DNA of 8,203 nucleotides from an uncultured bacterium (GTDB taxonomy: Bacteria > Actinomycetota > UBA4738 > HRBIN12): NCBI GenBank assembly GCA_937881155.1, contig CALGFI010000189.1, positions 1-8,203 on the forward strand. The letters are read 5' to 3'. Of the stretch, positions 5,828 to 8,203 are shown one piece after another. The position numbers and the translations under genes were made by a program. The first letter of the stretch is position 1. Each line of letters begins with the position of its first letter. The notes below the pieces were generated by a model that did no database searches, was not told where the DNA came from, and was given only the letters and a program-made list of their open reading frames with translations.

Positions 5828-6693
5828 CGTCGAAGACGATCCACCGAGAGGCCTTCGCGAAGATCAACGTGTTCCTCCGGGTGCTTTCGTCGCGCGACGA
5901 CGGCTACCACGACCTGGAGAGCCTTGTCCTCCCGATCTCGTGGTCCGACGCCGTGACCGTCCGCCCGGACGAACGTCTGCGCGTCGAGGTCCGCGGAGCG
6001 CCGGCGATGTCGGGGGAGACGCCGGCTGGTGGGATGAACCTCGCACTCGTCGCCGCGCTGGGCCTCGCCGATGTCTGTTCCAGGGCCGGCGGCGCGCTCA
6101 TCGAGATCGAGAAGCGCATCCCGCTCGCGGCCGGGCTCGGCGGCGGCAGCGCCGATGCCGCGGCCACGATCCACGCGCTCAACGAGCTGTGGGGATGCCG
6201 GCACGACCCCGCCACGCTCACCCAAGTGGCCGAGCGCGTCGGCTCCGACGTCCCGGCGATGCTCCTGGGAGGGCCGGTGCTGATGTCGGGGCGAGGCGAG
6301 TTCCTCGCGCCGGCCGACGTTGCGACCTTCTGGTGGGTCGTCGTGCAGCACGGGTTCGGCGTTCGGTCACCCGATGCTTACCGGTGGTGGGACGAGGCTG
6401 GAGCCGAGCCGGGGCCGGATCCAGAACCGGCGCTCGACGCTGCCGCTGCTGGCGACGCGAAGGGACTCGGCGCGGCGATGTTCAACGACCTCGAGGCGGC
6501 CGTCACGAAACGACACCCGCAGATCGGAACGACGAAGGACGAGTTGCTGCAACGCGGTGCGCTCGGCGCCGTCATGACCGGGAGCGGCTCGTCGGTCGTC
6601 GGCCTCGCGTCCGACCGTGCGCACGCAGAAGAGCTCGCCGCAGCGGTCCCCAACGCGGTCGTCGCGTCGGGCCCGCCCTCCCCCGGGGGATAA
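5824..6693 (+). CDS. ispE: 4-diphosphocytidyl-2-C-methyl-D-erythritol kinase
   Basis: IspE phosphorylates the 2-hydroxyl of CDP-methylerythritol with ATP in the MEP isoprenoid pathway, which feeds undecaprenyl and menaquinone synthesis. It is a GHMP kinase of 289 residues. Visible motifs are AKINVFLRV with Lys13 (substrate lysine), the ATP glycine loop PLAAGLGGGSADAAA (100-114), SDVPAML with Asp142 at the catalytic aspartate position (E. coli Lys10/Asp141, as I recall), and the C-terminal MTGSGSSVVGL. The GTG at 5824 overlaps the ksgA stop as GTGA, a classic coupling junction, with a G-rich GGGGTGG six bases upstream; GTG 5815 would add three residues. The gene ends ten bases before a tRNA gene. 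Confidence 0.96.
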   Translation: MTSKTIHREAFAKINVFLRVLSSRDDGYHDLESLVLPISWSDAVTVRPDERLRVEVRGAPAMSGETPAGGMNLALVAALGLADVCSRAGGALIEIEKRIPLAAGLGGGSADAAATIHALNELWGCRHDPATLTQVAERVGSDVPAMLLGGPVLMSGRGEFLAPADVATFWWVVVQHGFGVRSPDAYRWWDEAGAEPGPDPEPALDAAAAGDAKGLGAAMFNDLEAAVTKRHPQIGTTKDELLQRGALGAVMTGSGSSVVGLASDRAHAEELAAAVPNAVVASGPPSPGG

Positions 6694-6694
6694 T
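6689..6694 (+). promoter_or_regulatory. Possible -10 for tRNA-Gln
   Basis: GATAAT overlaps the ispE stop codon and lies nine bases before the mature tRNA 5' end, suitable for a TSS around 6701. It follows the perfect palindrome CCCCCGGGGG (6680-6689). No good -35 is visible, so the tRNA may also be made from the upstream operon transcript. Confidence 0.35.
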
Positions 6695-6703
6695 CTGAAC
6701 GTG

Positions 6704-6774
6704 TCCGGGGTCGTCTAACGGCAAGACGCGGGCCTTTGGAGCCCTCGATGGAGGTTCGATTCCTCCCCCCGGAA
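6704..6774 (+). tRNA. tRNA-Gln, anticodon UUG
   Basis: A full cloverleaf folds by hand. The acceptor stem TCCGGGG/CCCCGGA (6704-6710, 6767-6773) has seven pairs. The D stem GTCT/AGAC (6713-6716, 6724-6727) encloses a 7-base loop with GG. The anticodon loop is CTTTGGA (6734-6740) with anticodon TTG at 6736-6738. The variable loop is CGAT, and the T stem GGAGG/CCTCC encloses TTCGATT. The discriminator is A6774 and no CCA is encoded (ACGG follows). The first acceptor pair is U1-A72, typical of bacterial tRNA-Gln and a recognition feature for the GatCAB amidotransferase. The top anticodon-stem pair (6729 with 6745) is a C-U mismatch. A tRNA-Gln just upstream of glmU is, to my recollection, common in actinobacteria. 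Confidence 0.93.
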
Positions 6775-6810
6775 CGGGCTGGATCTGGCGGTGGCCCTAC
6801 GAGCCTTCAA

Positions 6811-6817
6811 GAGAGGA
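6811..6817 (+). promoter_or_regulatory. glmU: Ribosome binding site deciding the glmU TTG start
   Basis: GAGAGGA lies five bases before TTG 6823. No ATG or GTG occurs in the glmU frame between the tRNA and the conserved N-terminus, so this site supports TTG as the initiator. Confidence 0.7.
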
Positions 6818-6822
6818 CCGAG

Positions 6823-8203
6823 TTGCCGACATCGTCGCGCGCGGGGTCGTCGCTGGCGGCCGTCATCCTGGCGGCGGGCAAGGGCAAGCGCCTGCGCTCG
6901 GGCACGCCGAAGGTCCTGCATCCGATCTGCGGTCGCCCCGCGCTGTGGTGGTCGCTCAGGAACGTCGCAGCGGTGCGGCCGTCTCGGATCGTGATCGTCG
7001 TCCACCACGGCGCGGATGAGGTTCGAGACGCGGTCCGTTCGTGGGGGATCAAGCCCGCGCCGGTCATCGTCGAGCAGGGCGAAGCGCTCGGGACGGGGCA
7101 TGCGGTGCTTGCCGCCGAGGACGCGGTCGGTCGAGTTCGGGAAGTCGTGGTTGTTGGCGGCGACTACGATCCCGTGCTTCCCGAACACATGCGACGGTTG
7201 CTCACGGTCCATCGAAGGACGAAGAGCGCCGGAACGATCCTCACGACGGAGGTCGCAGAGCCGGGCGGGTACGCGCGGATCGTTCGCGACGGGAGCCGGC
7301 TCGTTCGGATCGTCGAGGGAACGGACGCGCCCCCCGAGCTGAAGCGCTTGCACGAGGTGTCGCTGCTCGTCTTCGCGTTCCGGCGCGCTGACCTGTTCGG
7401 TGCGCTCCCGCTCGTGGGACGCGAGAACCGCCAGGGCGAGTACTACCTGAACGAGGTCTTCACGATCCTCATGGACAAAGGGGAGCGGATCTCGGCGGTG
7501 AACGTCGACGCGGGCGGTGCGATGGGCATCAACTCACGGGGTGATCTCGCCGAGACGACCCGGGTCGTGCGTGAGCGGATCAACGCCGAACACATGTCGA
7601 AGGGTGTCACGCTCGTGGATCCTGCGAGCACGTTCATCGACGTCGACGTGAGGATCGGCACCGATACGGTGATCCATCCGCTCACCTTCCTCGAGGGCTC
7701 GACTCGGATCGGCGAACGCGCTGAGATCGGGCCGTCCACCCGCATCGTCGACTCGAGGATCGACGAGGAGGCGATCGTGCAGTTCTCGGTGGTGCGCGGC
7801 GCGCGAGTCGGCAAAGGCGCGCAGATCGGGCCCTTCGCCCACGTACGACCCGGCACCGTTCTGCACGAACGAGCCAAGGTTGGTGCGTTCGTCGAGATCA
7901 AGGCGGCGCGCGTGGGCACGGGCTCGAAGGTGCCGCACCTCTCCTACGTGGGCGATGCGTCGATCGGGGAAGACGTGAACATCGGGGCGGCTACGGTCAC
8001 CGTGAACTACGACGGGTACGAAAAGCACGAGACGGTGATCGAGGACGACGCGCGGATCGGTTCGGATACGATGCTCGTCGCGCCGGTTCGTGTCGGCAGG
8101 GGAGCGGTGACTGGCGCGGGATCGGTCATCACAAGGGACGTCCCGCCCGGCGCGCTCGCCGTCGAGCGTTCGGAGCAACGCGTCGTCGAGGGGTATCGCA
8201 AGC
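6823..8203 (+). CDS. glmU: Bifunctional GlmU: glucosamine-1-P acetyltransferase / GlcNAc-1-P uridylyltransferase (3' end cut)
   Basis: GlmU acetylates glucosamine-1-P and then uridylylates it to UDP-GlcNAc, the precursor of peptidoglycan. A TTG start gives MPTSSRAGSSLAAVILAAGK; 460 codons are present and the family is 456-495 long, so only a short tail is missing. The N-terminal half shows LAAGKGKRLRS (16-26), TPKVLH (28-33), ALGTGHAV, GGDYDPVL with the metal Asp114, GYARIV, Glu165 and QGEYYLNEV. The C-terminal left-handed beta-helix shows hexapeptide repeats and the acetyltransferase residues Arg342, Lys360, His372, Tyr375, Asn395/Tyr396 and Lys401, with the same spacing as E. coli Arg333, Lys351 and His363. 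Oddities: Ser180 replaces the sugar-binding Asn of the usual E-[IV]-N-T-G motif (EVSLL here), and an extra residue lies in GD-YD-PVL. The gene begins 48 bases after the tRNA. Confidence 0.95.
   Translation, partial: MPTSSRAGSSLAAVILAAGKGKRLRSGTPKVLHPICGRPALWWSLRNVAAVRPSRIVIVVHHGADEVRDAVRSWGIKPAPVIVEQGEALGTGHAVLAAEDAVGRVREVVVVGGDYDPVLPEHMRRLLTVHRRTKSAGTILTTEVAEPGGYARIVRDGSRLVRIVEGTDAPPELKRLHEVSLLVFAFRRADLFGALPLVGRENRQGEYYLNEVFTILMDKGERISAVNVDAGGAMGINSRGDLAETTRVVRERINAEHMSKGVTLVDPASTFIDVDVRIGTDTVIHPLTFLEGSTRIGERAEIGPSTRIVDSRIDEEAIVQFSVVRGARVGKGAQIGPFAHVRPGTVLHERAKVGAFVEIKAARVGTGSKVPHLSYVGDASIGEDVNIGAATVTVNYDGYEKHETVIEDDARIGSDTMLVAPVRVGRGAVTGAGSVITRDVPPGALAVERSEQRVVEGYRK

Noticed and set aside
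5026..6351. A 441-codon minus-strand open frame opposite ksgA and ispE
   Set aside because: It is a shadow of conserved genes; the Arg/Ser/Pro-rich translation has no domain pattern and no start signal.
6680..6689. CCCCCGGGGG as a terminator hairpin after ispE
   Set aside because: It is a perfect palindrome with no loop, lies inside the ispE coding region, and is followed by a -10-like GATAAT rather than a T tract.
7534..8178. A 214-codon minus-strand frame opposite glmU
   Set aside because: It lies fully within glmU acetyltransferase coding sequence, with Asp/Arg/His-rich composition typical of complementary-strand artefacts.

Overview
The window is a conserved housekeeping stretch from a high-GC bacterium, almost certainly an actinobacterium. 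The order rsmI - metG - tatD - (DUF348/G5 cell-wall hydrolase) - rsmA/ksgA - ispE - tRNA-Gln - glmU matches, as I recall it, the Mycobacterium tuberculosis neighbourhood Rv1003 (rsmI), Rv1007 (metG), Rv1008 (tatD), Rv1009 (rpfB), Rv1010 (ksgA), Rv1011 (ispE) and Rv1018 (glmU). GTG/TTG starts, few Shine-Dalgarno sequences, and a DUF3052 gene (a largely actinobacterial family) agree with this. Two features suggest a lineage away from mycobacteria and streptomycetes: the rpfB position carries an RlpA-type double-psi beta-barrel instead of the Rpf lysozyme-like domain, and GlmU has unusual residues in its uridylyltransferase half. I cannot place it below phylum.

Layout. 1-303 is the N-terminal part of a DUF3052 gene on the minus strand, cut by the window edge. 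A 75-bp divergent spacer follows. All remaining genes are on the plus strand: rsmI (379-1206), metG (1242-2786), a 117-bp gap, tatD (2904-3713), a 184-bp regulatory gap, the RlpA-domain gene (3898-4986), rsmA/ksgA (about 4952-5827, overlapping the previous gene), ispE (5824-6693, GTGA overlap with ksgA), tRNA-Gln(UUG) (6704-6774), and glmU (TTG start at 6823, running off the end at 8203 with about 460 codons present). No mobile element, CRISPR array or integration scar is visible.

How the genes fit together. RsmI and RsmA methylate 16S rRNA, MetG charges initiator and elongator tRNA-Met, and tRNA-Gln serves decoding, so translation is one theme. The RlpA-domain protein acts on peptidoglycan, GlmU makes UDP-GlcNAc for its synthesis, and IspE supplies isoprenoids, including the undecaprenyl carrier, so the cell envelope is the second. 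The RlpA-ksgA-ispE block overlaps end to end and is probably one operon. Its gap contains a plausible promoter, a dyad over the -35, and a leader that can form two mutually exclusive helices, one of which buries the Shine-Dalgarno. M. tuberculosis rpfB-ksgA-ispE is reported, as I recall, to be controlled by an RNA switch, so this leader is the most interesting element here. I see no wholly new multi-gene system; the genes are ordinary and the novelty lies in regulation and domain exchange.
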